Assembly: GCA_020086605.1 (NCBI GenBank)
Contig: JACBWW010000094.1
Span: 875,009 to 939,008 of the forward strand
Length of the DNA: 64,000 nt
Direction: 5' to 3'
From: Lanius collurio
Lineage: Eukaryota; Chordata; Aves; Passeriformes; Laniidae
A program made the position numbers and the translations under genes. Each line of letters begins with the position of its first letter. The stretch's first letter is position 1. Positions 1 through 11,964 of the stretch are shown here, in pieces. The notes below the pieces were generated by a model. The model was not told the origin of the DNA and did not search any database. It saw only the letters and a list, made by a program, of their open reading frames with translations.

Positions 1-480
1 GTCCCTGGGGGCAGCGGGGATCGGCGCAGGACCAGGCTCGAGGGACTCAAATTCATCTGCAAGCAGGTGTTGAGTGAATTCCTCCAAAAGGACAAGATTC
101 ATTCTTTCACTGGCTTTGGGATGAATTAGCACGAATTCATAATCCATAAATCCTGGTGGCAGTGGAACAGCATCCCTCCTGTTGTTATTTATTTTGAGAT
201 TTTCACTGGGGCAATAGCTTTACGTTTGACATTTATATAGGTCACAGTGAGCTAATAGCCATCTGCCATCTGGGGACTTTTATAATGAACATTGCAGAAG
301 ACTATGAAACAATCTCTGGCATTTCCGATCCGAGCAGAAGCTGAAATAGGGTTGATCTTTACAATATGCTCTGCTGTCTCTGCTCAGGTCTGCATTAGTC
401 ATTTGCCTGGCCTTGCTACACCCGCACACGCGCTCGCACATATGGGGAGGGTGGGTTCAGCGTTTAATACCAACAGTTAA
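1..480. other. AT-leaning non-coding block with two adjacent E-boxes
   Basis: No gene is visible. The block is AT-rich compared with the next 1.4 kb. It contains two CATCTG E-boxes seven bases apart (260-265 and 267-272), which could serve a tandem bHLH site. The only open frame (292-480) has no recognisable domain and I treat it as chance. This may be the edge of a regulatory element that starts outside the window. Confidence 0.3.
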
Positions 481-1865
481 TCACCAGGCGCATGAAAAAC
501 ACCCAATACCTTCCTGCACGGCTGTAAAAGCCCCCAATTCACCTGAAAATTCTTAATACACCTCAGAAATATTAATGAGTCCCCAGCTCTCCGGCACAGG
601 AGGCTCAGCTCCGGCGCTGGCCTGGCTGTGGTGCATCCATGGGAAACCTCTCCTGCAAGGTCACAGCCTTCCCTTGGCACAACCCCTTCCCTGCTCCCCC
701 AAAACACACCCAAGGCTGAACAGGGACAGGTGAGAATGGGCAGAATTCCCAGGAAGACACCCCCAGACAGGAGGGGCTCAGCAGACCCAACTCCATCCCA
801 GCCTTGCGTCAGAGAACCAACCTCGATTATTTCCCAGGTGTGCCCAGGGTTGGAAGCAGCCCAGCCACCTCTGCAGGTCATCCTCCCCTCAGGGAGCACG
901 GCCTGAAGCTCCTGCTGGGCAGGACAGCCCCTGCCATGTCCCTGCTGCTGGCTGGGACAGCGAGGAGGGGACACCTGCACTGCCCAGCACCTGCGGGCAC
1001 CATGCTGGGGTCAGCAGCTCCTGCAGACGGGCAGCTGGGAGGGGCAGAGCTGGACTGCCTTGCTGACCTGTGCCAGCCTCCTACAGGAGCTGTGAGCAAG
1101 CCCAGGTGTCCCGAATTTCGGGCCAGCACTTTGGGAGCGAGGCTGTCCCTTCGGTACCTGCACGGAGTTTGTGCTGCCCCAGGGCTGGGGGAAAGGACTG
1201 GATGTGCTCAGGAACAGGAGAATATCCCAATATCCCACCTCAATTAGTCACTCTCCAAAAAGCCTCCTCAGGGGGCCGGGCTCCTTAATGCTGCGTGTTC
1301 CTCCTGAGTTCCCCAGGCCTCCCCAGGCCTCCGGGTAATAAATTACATTTGTCTGTGCTGCAGCAGCAGCAGCCTGTCCGAATCCTCCTTTCCATGACTC
1401 AACTCATGATGAAATGCCTATTTCCTGGTGCTGAGATCTGTGAAAATTGGTCTTTCCAGCCTTCCTCCTGGGGGCTGTGCCTCAGCCAAGTGTCCAGGGG
1501 TCCCTTTGATCAGAGGAGCTCTCTGCCTGCCCCATGCCCTGGTACCGACGCCTGCTCCTGGGGTGTCCCTTATTTGTATTTTGTCTCCCCAGGACGGCGC
1601 ACAGAGCGCATTAGAAATCCAATCCCCCTCGTGGGGCTGCGGGGACGGCAACCAGGGAGCTGCCTGAGCACTGCCCAGGTTCTGACCTGGTCCTAGGAGG
1701 ACTCAGGTTACACAGAACGCTGTGCTGGCTCCCACAGGCATCAATCGTCTGGGCTGCGACTTCTGCAGAGCTCAGCTGGTGACAGCTTCAGTAACTCCGT
1801 GCTCAGCTGCTGCCACCACGGCTGACGGGCAGAGGGGGCAGGGCAGGCTGGAGAGTGGCCTGGGA
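481..1865. other. GC-rich unique sequence, no gene seen
   Basis: Overlapping open frames exist on both strands, but all are short, mutually shadowing and rich in Pro, Ser, Gly and Ala, as expected from stop-poor GC-rich DNA. A 12-base direct duplication (CCCCAGGCCTCC-type) lies near 1311-1332. I see no splice-bounded exon, RNA gene or mobile element. Confidence 0.5.
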
Positions 1866-2275
1866 AGTCCAGTGCAGTGCAGTGCAGTGCAGTGCAGTTC
1901 AGTGCAGTCCAGTGCAGTTCAGTCCAGTTCAGTCCAGTCCAGTGCAGTTCAGTGCAGTCCAGTGCAGTGCAGTGCAGTTCAGCCCAGTGCAGTGCAGTGC
2001 AGTCCAGTCCAGTGCAGTCCAGTGCAGTGCAGTGCAGTCCAGTCCTGTGCAGTCCAGTCCAGTGCAGTGCAGTGCAGTCCAGTGCAGTCCAGTCCAGTGC
2101 AGTCCAGTGCAGTCCAGTGCAGTCCAGCGCAGTCCAGTGCAGTGCAGTGCAGTCCAGTGCAGTCCAGTCCAGTGCAGTGCAGTGCAGTGCAGAGCAGTCC
2201 AGTGCAGTCCAGTGCAGTCCAGTGCAGTCCAGTCCAGTGCAGTCCAGTGCAGTGCAGTGCAGTCCAGTGCAGTGC
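1866..2275 (+). repeat. 82-unit pentanucleotide array, AGTGC/AGTCC
   Basis: I can parse this as 82 consecutive five-base units with no insertion or deletion. Almost all variation is at the fourth base: AGTGC and AGTCC dominate, AGTTC occurs only in the first quarter, and single AGCCC, TGTGC, AGCGC and AGAGC units appear. The unit has no stop codon in any frame of either strand. Long Gln/Ser/Val/Cys frames on plus and Leu/His/Thr/Trp/Cys frames on minus are therefore artefacts, not genes. Confidence 0.98.
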
Positions 2276-4834
2276 CCTGCCTCCATGAGCACTGCCAGCA
2301 GCTGCTCCAGCCCTCTGTCCAGGTGGGCAGGTGGCCTTGGTGGTGCAGCTGCAGGCAGTGACCCCTCAGCTGGTGACACCTCAGGGTGACATCTCCGAGC
2401 CTGGCAGCTCCTCCAGGCCCCACCAGCAGCCCAGTCCTGACCCCTGGTGTGATGGAGCTGCTGTGACAGGCAGGGCTTTGCCTGTTCCCTGTCCCACACC
2501 CCTCTGCCCACTCTGCCACCAGCGTGGCTCCACTGCCACCAGAGGCACAAAAAGTTAAGGCTGTCCTTATCTCTCTCTGTGCCCCCAGGAGCATGGTCCC
2601 CTCCCCACAGCACCCTCGGGGCTGCTGGTGACACGGCCCCAGCTCGGCCCCAGCACTGCTCCTGGCACGGTTATTGATGTCCATGTCAGAACGGCTTCCA
2701 GAGGGTTCCATTCCTCCAGGATCAGAGCCCAGGAAGGTGCCCGGAGCTCAGCCCAGGATGACAGACCCAGAGGGAAGCTTCCCATGGCTTCCCTTCAGGG
2801 GGATCACCGGGGGGACAGGGACACATGGAAGTGAAGGGTCATTCCTCCTGCACCACCACACGAGGTACCTTTGCTCTGCTGAGTGTTTTCCTGCATTCCT
2901 GCCCTGCTCCATTCCTGCCCTGCAGCATCCCAGCAGCCCCTCACTCACCCTGTGCCCCGTCCCACCCCTGGCAGCCCCCCAGCCCTGCCTCATCCCGTTC
3001 CCTGTGCTCCCTTCCAGCGCCGCCTCTGATGTCAATCACACCTATTTTAATGTGTTAACTTCTAAATCCACTTTTGTGCTCACTTAACAATAAGCTGCTT
3101 TGATCAGGGTAATACCAGCAAAACCAACAAACCTGAGCCCCTCACCCCCTCCCCTGGAGCAGAGCTCACCAGGCCTCGGGCTTGTAAAACCAAAGCAATT
3201 GCAGCCTTTAATTTTATTTCCTTTCTTTTCAGGCCGTTAGGTGCTGGTTCTGATTAGGAACATTCTGAACAGGAATAAAGCTATTTTAAATAAAAACCAT
3301 GTTGAGCTTTGGGGGAGGGGAAAAAAAAAGCACAACCTCATCAATTCAGAAGGCTCTGGCAAAGCAGATCTGCCAGTCCAGCCCCCGAGCAGGGACACAC
3401 TTCCCCAGAGCTGTCACTCCCAGACCAGGTGCCAGACACAGGACAGAGCTGCTGTGGGCATGTGGCTCTGTGACACTGCACGGGAATTCAGGGCAGGGAC
3501 AGCTCAGGGCCAGGCATTTGATGCTGTTCAGTTTGGGCTGGAGTTCTGCCAGCCCCAGCACCCTGCCTGGGCTCTCCCTTCCCGAGCAGCTCCGGTGCTC
3601 TTGGCAGCAGAGCCTTACCTTTGTTTCCATCTCTCTGTCACTCTCGATTTTCCCTCCCCTGGATGTGTGTGCTCTCCCTCTGCCCCCTCAGCCCCTGCGA
3701 CCTCGGGGTCCTTCACTCTCAGCACCAACACCGTGTCAGAGCTCAGCTCCTGCTCCTCGGGAAGGAGCTGCTGGGACCTTTCATGGGTCAGGGCTCACAT
3801 TAAGTTAAGGAGACAAGGAGATAAAAGCTGGAGCTTGTTCTTGGGGAAGAGTTCATGGACGTGGCCTGACTGACAGTGTGCTGAAACCAGCACAAACTGC
3901 TGGGAATGCACCAAAATGCCTCACGTGGGGTTATTTTTATCCATCATTATTACCGTGGTTAGAGGCAGATTGAAATGGCTGTATTAGGACTAAGGCTGAA
4001 AAACCCTGCCTCTGCCTCAGCCAGTTCCAGTCTTTTCTCTCTGGGAATTTTCAGAGTGACAGAATTTCATTAAGCAGAGACTGGACAATCAGGCAGCTTC
4101 ACAAATGAGGTGTTTCCAGGTGCTGGGAGTGACTGATGTCGCTGCAAAAACTTCAACAGACGTCAGAGGACTTTGAACGAAACCCTTTTCTATTCTCTCC
4201 CTGATCCTCGTTTCTGTTGGAATCAATGTTTTTGCTGCTCCCTCTGTGATAGACACAGATGGCCTGGCAGCACCTCCAGCGAGCTTTGTGGGACTGGAAC
4301 AGCTCCCCAGAGCCCTGAGGGTGAGTCCCCGAGCACCAGGACCTCCCTGCCCCGAGTGCTGAGCAGGCACTGGCACCTGGATTGCCCCGCAGTGCCCCTG
4401 GACTGCAGGGAGTGCAGCAGGGCAGGGCAGCCTCACACACTCCAAAATGTTCATTCAGTCCCCCAATACGGGAATCTGTACCAGCATTTTGGAGCTGTGG
4501 GTTTCCTTCCAGCCTGGGGAAGGTCAGCACCCTCTGGAGCCACTGCGGGTCCCCGTGGCACCCCCAGGCCCCAGAATCAGGGCAGGGCTGGGCCTTGAGC
4601 CCCGTCCTGGCCCATTCCCAGGGAGCCAACCCTGAAAGCGAAGGCACCTGGACACAAACCACTGTGAAATCCCTTCAGCAGCACTGGTGAAGCGCTCAGA
4701 GCCTGCCTGTGAGGTGCAGGACGTGCAGAGGCGGTGGCTGCCGTGCCCTGTGCCACCAGGGCCGCCGTCCCTGCCCTGGCAGGCGCTGCAGTGCCATGAC
4801 AGCTGCGAGCGCCGATGAGTGAATAACCTAATCG
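2276..4834. other. Unique non-coding sequence, no gene seen
   Basis: This is mixed-composition sequence. A short direct duplication (TTCCTGCCCTGC-type) sits near 2895-2925. An AT-rich patch at 3030-3310 contains a MEF2-like stretch (CTATTTTAA, about 3042-3050) and a second ATTTTAAATAAAAA stretch near 3280. Another AT-rich patch lies at about 3920-4010. The open frames here overlap one another on both strands and show no recognisable domain. Confidence 0.45.
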
Positions 4835-5270
4835 AGCCATTAAAAGAAACAGAAGCCCTCTGCCCTGTTTGATTTCTCTCTATAATGATGTAAAGTGCAC
4901 TTTAATGGAGTCAAAGTGGTCCTGGGCCATTCTTGTTAAGGCCGTTTGATGCAGTGCTATTGAGTCCCGGTGCTCGCCTTCATTACCTCCCTCCTGCATT
5001 GTACTCCAGACTTCCCCACAGCCTCTCTGCTGCCATAGCCCCTTGCCTGCATTTTGTCTACATAAATTAGACCTTGTGCAGCATATTGGCCTGTCAGGGG
5101 ACTAGGAAGAAACTGTATATTGTTTCTGGCATTCCCGGGCCCTTCTGCCCCTGACATCTGCTGTGTTTGTGACAGGGAATACATTCCTGACTCATTATCC
5201 GGGCAAGCGGAATCCCTCCCTGACAGCACCATTAATCAGAATCAAGCAGTCCGGCAAATAAAAAAAAAAC
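4835..5270. promoter_or_regulatory. Candidate conserved non-coding element, AT-rich
   Basis: This compact block differs sharply in texture from the GC-rich flanks, with balanced base use and few simple repeats. It holds a 14-base perfect palindrome TAAAGTGCACTTTA (4891-4904) and ATTAATCAGA-type homeodomain-like sites near 5231. Vertebrate developmental enhancers often look like this. Conservation was not tested, so the call rests on composition and motifs only. Confidence 0.35.
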
Positions 5271-5325
5271 AAAAAGGGAGAGAGAAGAAGAAAAAGAAAG
5301 CAAGCAAAGAAAAGAGACAGTTCCT
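5257..5325 (+). repeat. A-rich then purine-rich low-complexity tract
   Basis: A run of ten or so A residues is followed by AAG/AAAG-type purine sequence for about 60 bases. It could be the poly(A) tail of an old retroposed copy. I see no target-site duplication or recognisable body upstream, so I class it as low-complexity sequence. Confidence 0.7.
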
Positions 5326-5739
5326 AACTTTCACTTCTGTGTCATTCCAGTGTCTGGACAAGTAGCAATCCATCTTGCTGAGTGACAGCTCTGATGGATG
5401 GCATTATTTATGCTTTTGTGTATTAAAAGACAGTTCTGGCACTGGCTTGTCACTCACCAGAGATTTGAAAAAAGTTGAAATTTAATTTGAAGGAAAAGAG
5501 GGCAAAGATCAGAGGATTCTGGCTGGGGAGTTGTGCCTGGGAGGGACAGAGATTACAGCGGGAGGTGGGGGGACGTCACAAAGGTGTGGGGATGGTGCAT
5601 AAACCCAGGACTGCCCTCCCAGGTACAGAGATCTCTGTTTCTCAGCGTGGGTGGGGATCTTCAGGGCCCAGGGGTCTGTGTTGACACAAGCAGGTTTGAT
5701 GTTCCTTGGAGGGATCATCACTGGGGGGTGGGACAGGCA

Positions 5740-5950
5740 TATGCTTAATTTTGTGTCCATAATTTGTGTGTGTTTGTGTACACAAACACGATTAGATATG
5801 CACATATGTATGGGACTGCAGCAGGGGGGCTTCCCGTGCACGTGTGTATTTACACAAATTAATTCTAAATGCGGGCTTTTGGTCCCAGCACACACAGGAC
5901 ACAAAACACCTGCCTGGGTATCCACACACACACGAAGGGTCCCGTGGGTA
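5740..5950. repeat. TG/CA-rich diverged tract with 20-bp perfect palindrome
   Basis: Scattered TGTGTG and CACACA runs indicate a decayed dinucleotide-type tract. Within it, 5770-5789 reads GTGTTTGTGTACACAAACAC, a perfect 20-base palindrome. Each arm contains ACAAACA, which fits the forkhead core RYAAAYA. The minus-strand frame covering this area (5509-6189) has no recognisable domain. Confidence 0.6.
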
Positions 5951-8028
5951 CCTCTCAGATGAACAGCACATCCACATTTTTCATTTCCTTCTCTTAAGAA
6001 ATGTTTACTCACACTGTTTGTCATCAGTTTGAGCACAGACCAAGGACGATATTCCTGGGGAGCTGCCTCATCCTGACCCATTCCTAAACTCAGCATCACC
6101 AGGAATGCGCATCCATGTCTTTGTTTAACTGTGCTGGTGCTGAGCCCCAGGTGTCTGTACCTCTGTCCCACACCATGTGTGAACACCACAGCATGGGCAG
6201 GATGTCTGGGGGCACCAGGGGAGACCTGCAGGTCCCGTTCACTTCAGGAACAAACGGGTGAATCCCTGAAATTGCTGATTCCATGAATTAACGTCCCATG
6301 CTCAGAGTGAACAGGGAAGATTTACCTCACCTGGGGACCGTGGTTGATTTAGCAAAGGGCATTGTGTGACTAAGGCATCTCAGATTTAGGTGTCAGCATT
6401 AATTATTAGTATTTCCAGCCCTGAACAACACATGGTTTTGACCTAGGAAAACATGAAACAACCAGAAACCTCGCTCCTGTTATTTATCACTTTTGCTGGA
6501 GATGACCCATCTCTTGGCTACTGGGACAAACATCTGCTGTGGAACCCATTAGCCAGCAACGAGCATTTGTTCCTAATTAATACAAATTTGTTTCCTTCCC
6601 CAGTCCCAGCAGGTCCCAGGTCCCCTCTCATGAGCTGTTGGCAGCAGCAGCATCACCCAGCCCCACCTCCAGACCCTGACAGCAGCTCTGGGGTCTGCAA
6701 ACCCAGGGCAAACCCTGCCCAGCAGTGGTGCTGACTTGCAGGCCCAGCTGGTTGTTACCATCACCCTCCTGCCCTCCTTTCCCTGTATCTCCCCTTCCCA
6801 CCCGCTGGGCTTTGTCAGAGTTTAGGAGTAACTACTCTTGGCCCATGGGCAGAGCACGATGGACACTCAGGGGATGCTGGCACCCAGAGCACTCAAAAAC
6901 CCCAAAGGCCCCAGCCCAGGGTCACCCCAGTGCTGCTGTGAGCAGAACAGGGCCTGGGACTGAGCACTGCCTTCATCGGGGAAAGTTCCCTGCCAGGATG
7001 ACATCACAGCAATCCCAGGCACTGAGCTGTCCCTTCAGGGTGTGAAGCTGCAGAATAAACCTTATTCTTTCAAGATCCAGAGCTTAAATTTCAAAGTGAG
7101 ATGTGTGTGTAATCCCCTGAGGCTGCTTTGAAACCCCAGCCAGTGTTTGCAGAAGGAACTGGTCATTTTTCTACTCCCGGTCTCAGCAAGGCAGAGCCTG
7201 GGGATTGGCTTTTTTTAAATGTTGATACCATGAAATTGCGATTGGCTGGGATGGAGGGAGGCTGCACTTAATGCAGAAATATGTGCAGGGGTTTCTCTCT
7301 GCTGGCTCCAGAGGCACAAGTGGGGCTGGTCAGTGACTGCTCCAGGAGGAAACATGATAATCATCACTCAGAATGGCCAGGCAGAGAAAGGAGAGTCTGG
7401 CTTATTTGTCAGTCCTGCTTTATCTGTCTTCTAGGGATTGTCCTGGGAAATGAAGACATCCCAGGCCGGACTCAGCTGGGGTAAACGGGGCAAATGTTCA
7501 TGGCTGTGCCCAAGATGATTTCTACCTGGTACAGATCTGCCCCTTGATCTCCAAAGCCAAAGGAACAGAAGCTCCTGTGTTTGCAGCGGGGTGGTTGGAA
7601 TGTTTAATTCGATTCTGTCGTCTGTCAGAACAGCAGGCGGAGGGGAGGAATGTGCTGGTGTCATATGGAAACCACGGCTCGATGACGGACAAAATTAAAT
7701 CCTTGCATTTGGACATAAACCATGGTAACACAAAATATGCAGCGAGTCAGGCTTGCTTTGCAGTGCTGAAAACACAAGGCCCCACTTGGCAGGCTGAGGA
7801 GGGGATATTAGTCAGATTTAGACATGGTTTTCTTTGTTTTATTGAAGGATAAATAATTATGTGCTGAGATATTCCAGACTCATGTTAACACAGCTCTGTG
7901 TGAACCACAGCGGAGGCTGCTGTGAGAATGGGAAGGACTGAAGGTCCTTTCGCCTACAAACTCTCTGGGAATTCTGGAAAAGTTTTGTGATTTGCTTCTG
8001 GAAAACAACCCCAAAGTTTGCTTACAAT
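5951..8028. other. Unique non-coding sequence, no gene seen
   Basis: No coding exon, RNA gene or repeat family is recognisable. The block at about 7540-7770 is less repetitive and more balanced in composition than its flanks. It carries ATTAAATCC and GACATAAACC-type AT-rich sites, making it a weak candidate for a conserved element. The rest is mixed GC-rich filler. Confidence 0.4.
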
Positions 8029-8220
8029 GCACAGAATCACAGAGCTGTTTGGGTTGGAGGAAACCTCTGAATTATTGAGTCCAGCCCTTCCCCAGCACTG
8101 CCAAGCCCACCACCAGAATCTGACAGGCTGATCTCCATACATCAAACCTTCCACGCATTTTCTTTCCTGACATTCCTGAGTTAACATGGATTCAGGGTAT
8201 CCACGTCTTCCTGCAGGGTC
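8029..8220 (-). mobile_element. CR1 LINE 3'-end fragment, antisense
   Basis: On the plus strand the copy starts with ACAGAATCACAGAG, the reverse complement of the terminal ATTCTGTG-type octamers of CR1. It then runs through the diagnostic GTTTGGGTTGG, GAGTCCAGCCC and CACTGCCAAGCCCACCACC segments. The element is therefore on the minus strand with its 3' end at about 8029. The match decays after about 8160. It is a 5'-truncated relic with no coding capacity, as is usual for CR1. Confidence 0.85.
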
Positions 8221-11200
8221 AGCTCTGTGTTCCTGCTCCAGCTGGGGACCCCTGGGAGCATCTGGGCCCCCCAGGCCCCTGGGCTCCCAGGCCAGCGCCA
8301 CTGGCCAGCTCTGGCTCCCACAGAGAGACTTTGGGGAAAGTTTCATTATGACGTGGGAGCACATCTCACTTGATTGAAAGAAATATCTGTTCAGAACAAC
8401 AGACAAAACCAATTTGTCACAACCTCCTTCTTTCTCAGTGCAAGGATTCTGACAGGGATTTATTGAATACACCCAAAAGTGCTGAGTAGCTCACAGTGGC
8501 ACTCAGCAAATCTGCCTCCCATCTCCTGTGCTCCACAATCTCCCAGGGGCTGCTCCTGCTTTCTGTTTTGGGTGAAACCCCAAGGTGAAAAGTGCCCACG
8601 CTGGAGGATCCAAGGTGTTCCAACCCTGTCCCATTGCCACACTCTTCTGTTTCCCCTGTGCATCCTCGTGGCACAGGAGCTGCTCTGGTTCTGCTTTGGG
8701 TTTTGTGTTTGTGCCTCATGCAGTGGAGACCTGACCTGGCTTCTGCCACCCACCTGCAGGGCTCTGTGGGTATCAACCACCCCCTTCTCCCTCCCCAGCA
8801 TCCCCCCCCAGCTGCTGCTCCCAGCGTGATTTACGAGCTCTTGCACAGTGAAATCTGCATTTCTGGTGCCTGCCAGCACTAATGGAGCGTGCAGAGATCT
8901 GACAATATTGACTGATCTTAGTCACTCGTGTTTCTCTCTCCTGATCAGCCTCCTCCGCTGTCAAAAGAATTTTAAAAGAAAGCAGTGGAAGGTGAAAGGC
9001 ACATTTCACTGAAAAAGATCTGGAACAGGCTTTTCTAGAAGAAAAGCTGTTCTGGTGCCTGCCCTCTGGATCCAAGCTCTGGTTTGCACCCCTCCAGGCT
9101 GCTGCAGAGGCTGCTCCCCCTCCTGCACTGCTCCCAGTGTAAAATGGAACCTGTAAATCTCTCTTTGGAGGGGGCAGGGGACAGCAGTGTCACCCAGCAG
9201 GGTGAGTGTCCGTGGGGATGGGATCAGGCTCAGCGCAGGCACGACGTGGGGCTGGATTTCACAGCCCCCTGACGCTCTGCTCCAGGGGTTTGCTCATTAA
9301 CAGGGCTCTGATTCTGTTCTTGGAACTCCTGGTAAGTGGTTCCTTCGGCAGAGATCCAGCAAAGCACTTAGGCAAATTCATGAATTTATGTCCCATTGAC
9401 TTCTGTGCAACTATTTATGTGCTCCGAGCCGTGAGTGTCTTAAATGCATTTCCAGACTGGGCCTGTGCTCACCAGGCTTTCTGCAGCCTCATAAAGCCCA
9501 GGCTCTCAGGATCTGGGAGTTCAGGCTCCCATTTCCCCTCACGCCTCAGCAATGCAGAACACAACTGCAGAAAATGCTCTTTAAAAACAGAAAAGTTTTA
9601 GTTCTGAGCTTCTAATAATTCTGGAGAGCAGCTGAGTTTTGACACATTAAAAGAAACAAAAAAGCACGGAAGTGATGGCTGTCAACTGAGTTCATGCCTT
9701 TGGGAGTGCCTCCTCTGGCCAGCAAGTCAAAACTGCCTCCCACATCCCATTAAGGCAGATGAATTGAGTAGTTGGGAGCATCTTTGCATTAATCAATTCT
9801 TTTTCAGAAGTGCTAATTTCATTTCTTCCAGACTCTGGGCACCCCGGAGTCCAAGAACGTGCAGCTCTCGCCCCTGTGTGATTCCTGCTCTGCCCTTCCC
9901 TTCTGCAGCTGCAGCACAACACATCCTTTAGCCCATCAAACATTCCAAACCCCAAAGTGACACCCTGCAGAAAATGATTTACTGTCAGCTCGAGCCGCTC
10001 TTAATAGAAGTGGTAATTTCATCAAACTAAAAGCAGTGGTGATTTATTTTTAATTATAATTACTCTTCCAGTGCAGGAAATGGAGCTGTGAGTGGGGTTT
10101 GCATTTCCTGCCCTGTTTGTCCTGGCCCTACACACGAGCTGCCTACAGGGTGCAAGCTCTGCATGACTCTGGCTGCATTTCTGGGAAATCCTGCATTAAA
10201 TAAACGCCAGGTTGTGTCTGTGACTGGAACAAACTGAATTTTGGGTTTGTCTTGGTGCTTTTGCCCTCCCTGACACCAGCCAGGATTATCCAGCAGCACA
10301 ATTTGGAACACTCCAAACTTTTCTCCAAAGAAAAAATTGCGAAGTTTAATATCACAGATTTGCCCTGTGCTTATGGAGTCGCAGGGGCAGGAGTGGATGT
10401 TCCAGGGGGAATTGCCAGGAGGGACCAGTCCAGACCTCACTGGGGTTTCCACGCTCTGGGTGAAGCCCTGCCTGTTCCAGGCCACTCCTTCCCACCTTCC
10501 CTGACCACGCATTTCATTTGCTGACTGTGAGACATCTCTGCAAAGCCCAGCCAGGAGATGAGGCCTGTGGGGTGGGGAGGGAAGCACTCAAAGGCTGGAT
10601 CTCAGAGATTAAACACGTGCTGACATCTGGGAGTGAACTCCCCACAGGCCATGGAATGTGTTCCCAAAGCTGAAAGGATGCTCAGTGAGCCCTGTTTTCA
10701 TCACCCCCGTCTATCAGCACCCAGCCAACACACTCCACAGGCCCGTGGAGACAGAGCATTACAGAGATCATGCAGCCCAGGGAAGTACAAAAGTGATTGC
10801 AAATGTTCTAATCTCATTAATCTGCTGCTTCTCCCCAAAGAAGCTCAAAGCTCAGGCCAGATCCTCAGTTGGCAAGTGAAGTAGGAAAGCACTTAAATAA
10901 GACCTTAAATTTAAGCTCATGTTTGAATTCTATTTACCACAAAGTTCATTTGAAGATAAATTCATGCTAAAACAATATTTTTAAGCAAAAGAACCCTCAC
11001 TTGAGCCAGAGCCTTTACAATATAAACAAAGCTAATCTGTTCTAGATGAGGATTTTCTGCTTTGGGGTTTCTTTCCCACTCTCCTGAGCCCCTTTCAAAC
11101 AGCAACGGGAACCAAACTGGGGGCTTTGGTGCCTTGTCTCAGCAAACCAATTTACTTGGATTTTGCATATTTAACTAACTGCTGGAAAAACCACAGTGAA

Positions 11201-11378
11201 CCAGTTTGTCACCAGGACATAACACAATCAAAACAAAAATTGCTGGAGTAATTAACTGAAATCTGGTGCGCTGGTTTACAGCCCCCAAAGACCAGTTTTC
11301 CTTGATCCTTTTTTCTTTCCCTGCAGTTACTTGGGAACTGCATGCCCTGCACTGGTTTAGGGTGTTTTGAGCATTAAT
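8221..11378. other. Unique non-coding sequence, no gene seen
   Basis: AT-rich patches occur at about 9360-9450 (with the palindrome AAATTCATGAATTT at 9374-9387), 9960-10075 and 10880-11060. The last two contain TTTAATTATAATTAC and TATTTTTAAGC-type stretches. Palindromes of 14 bases are expected a few times by chance in 64 kb. No exon, RNA gene or mobile element is recognisable. Confidence 0.45.
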
Positions 11379-11454
11379 ACATGCAGGTAAAAATTAATAT
11401 ATCAGGTAAAAACTAATGCATCCAGGTAAAAACTAACACATCCAGGAAAACCAG
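11379..11454 (+). repeat. Short ~20-bp tandem repeat, about 3.6 copies
   Basis: The core CAGGTAAAAA(C/T)TAA recurs three times with small indels, followed by a partial copy CAGGAAAACC. The core contains CAGGTAA, which resembles both a splice donor and a ZEB-type E-box (CAGGTA). I treat it as a minor tandem repeat. Confidence 0.8.
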
Positions 11455-11554
11455 GCAGTGTAAACCCACGTGATGTCAGCACCCCCAGATATCCCAATTA
11501 AAGCGTTACTGTTATCTCAGTTATTATCCCAGGCTCCTAATCCGAGAGGCAGAA

Positions 11555-11960
11555 TTTAAACCTCCACGGCAGTGAGAAGATTCCCGGCTGCGGGCGGCGT
11601 TCCCGGTGGGATGGGCAGCTGCCCGGACGGGCGGTGCCCCTCCCGGTGCCCCTCCCGAGCCCCCAGCTGCGGGGTGTGCACGGACGGGCTCACCACTCAC
11701 ACACCGCTGGCCAGTCTCTGACCGGGCACTCGGCCCCTCCGGCCGTGGCCACAGTGCGGTGCCGATGTCCCTGAGCCCCTCACGAGTGACAAACCAGCCC
11801 CGTGGCTGTGCTGGGGAGCAGCCCCCGGGCACGGCTGTGGCTGGAGGTGCCGGGAGCCCCCCGAGCTCTGCATCAGGGCCGTGATTGCCACTGGCAGTGG
11901 GAACGGCAGCACCGTAATGGGACAGCAGCACCAGGGCCCGCCGAGGCAGAGGGTAAGGAG
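11555..11960. promoter_or_regulatory. CpG-dense block 1 (possible CpG island)
   Basis: CpG dinucleotides are dense, especially at 11580-11780 (GGCTGCGGGCGGCG, GGACGGGCGG, CTCGGCCCCTCCGGCC), in a window that is otherwise CpG-poor. The block is followed within a few bases by an AT-rich element. CpG islands mark promoters in birds, so an unannotated transcription start is possible, but no TATA box, initiator or downstream exon is identifiable. Confidence 0.5.
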
Positions 11961-11964
11961 ACAT

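Noticed and set aside
1722..2711. Several frames of 168-297 codons on both strands
   Set aside because: All are translations of the AGTGC/AGTCC pentamer array, which has no stop in any of six frames.
5509..6189. 226-codon minus-strand frame
   Set aside because: It crosses the TG/CA-rich tract, giving His/Cys/Val/Thr runs. No recognisable domain.
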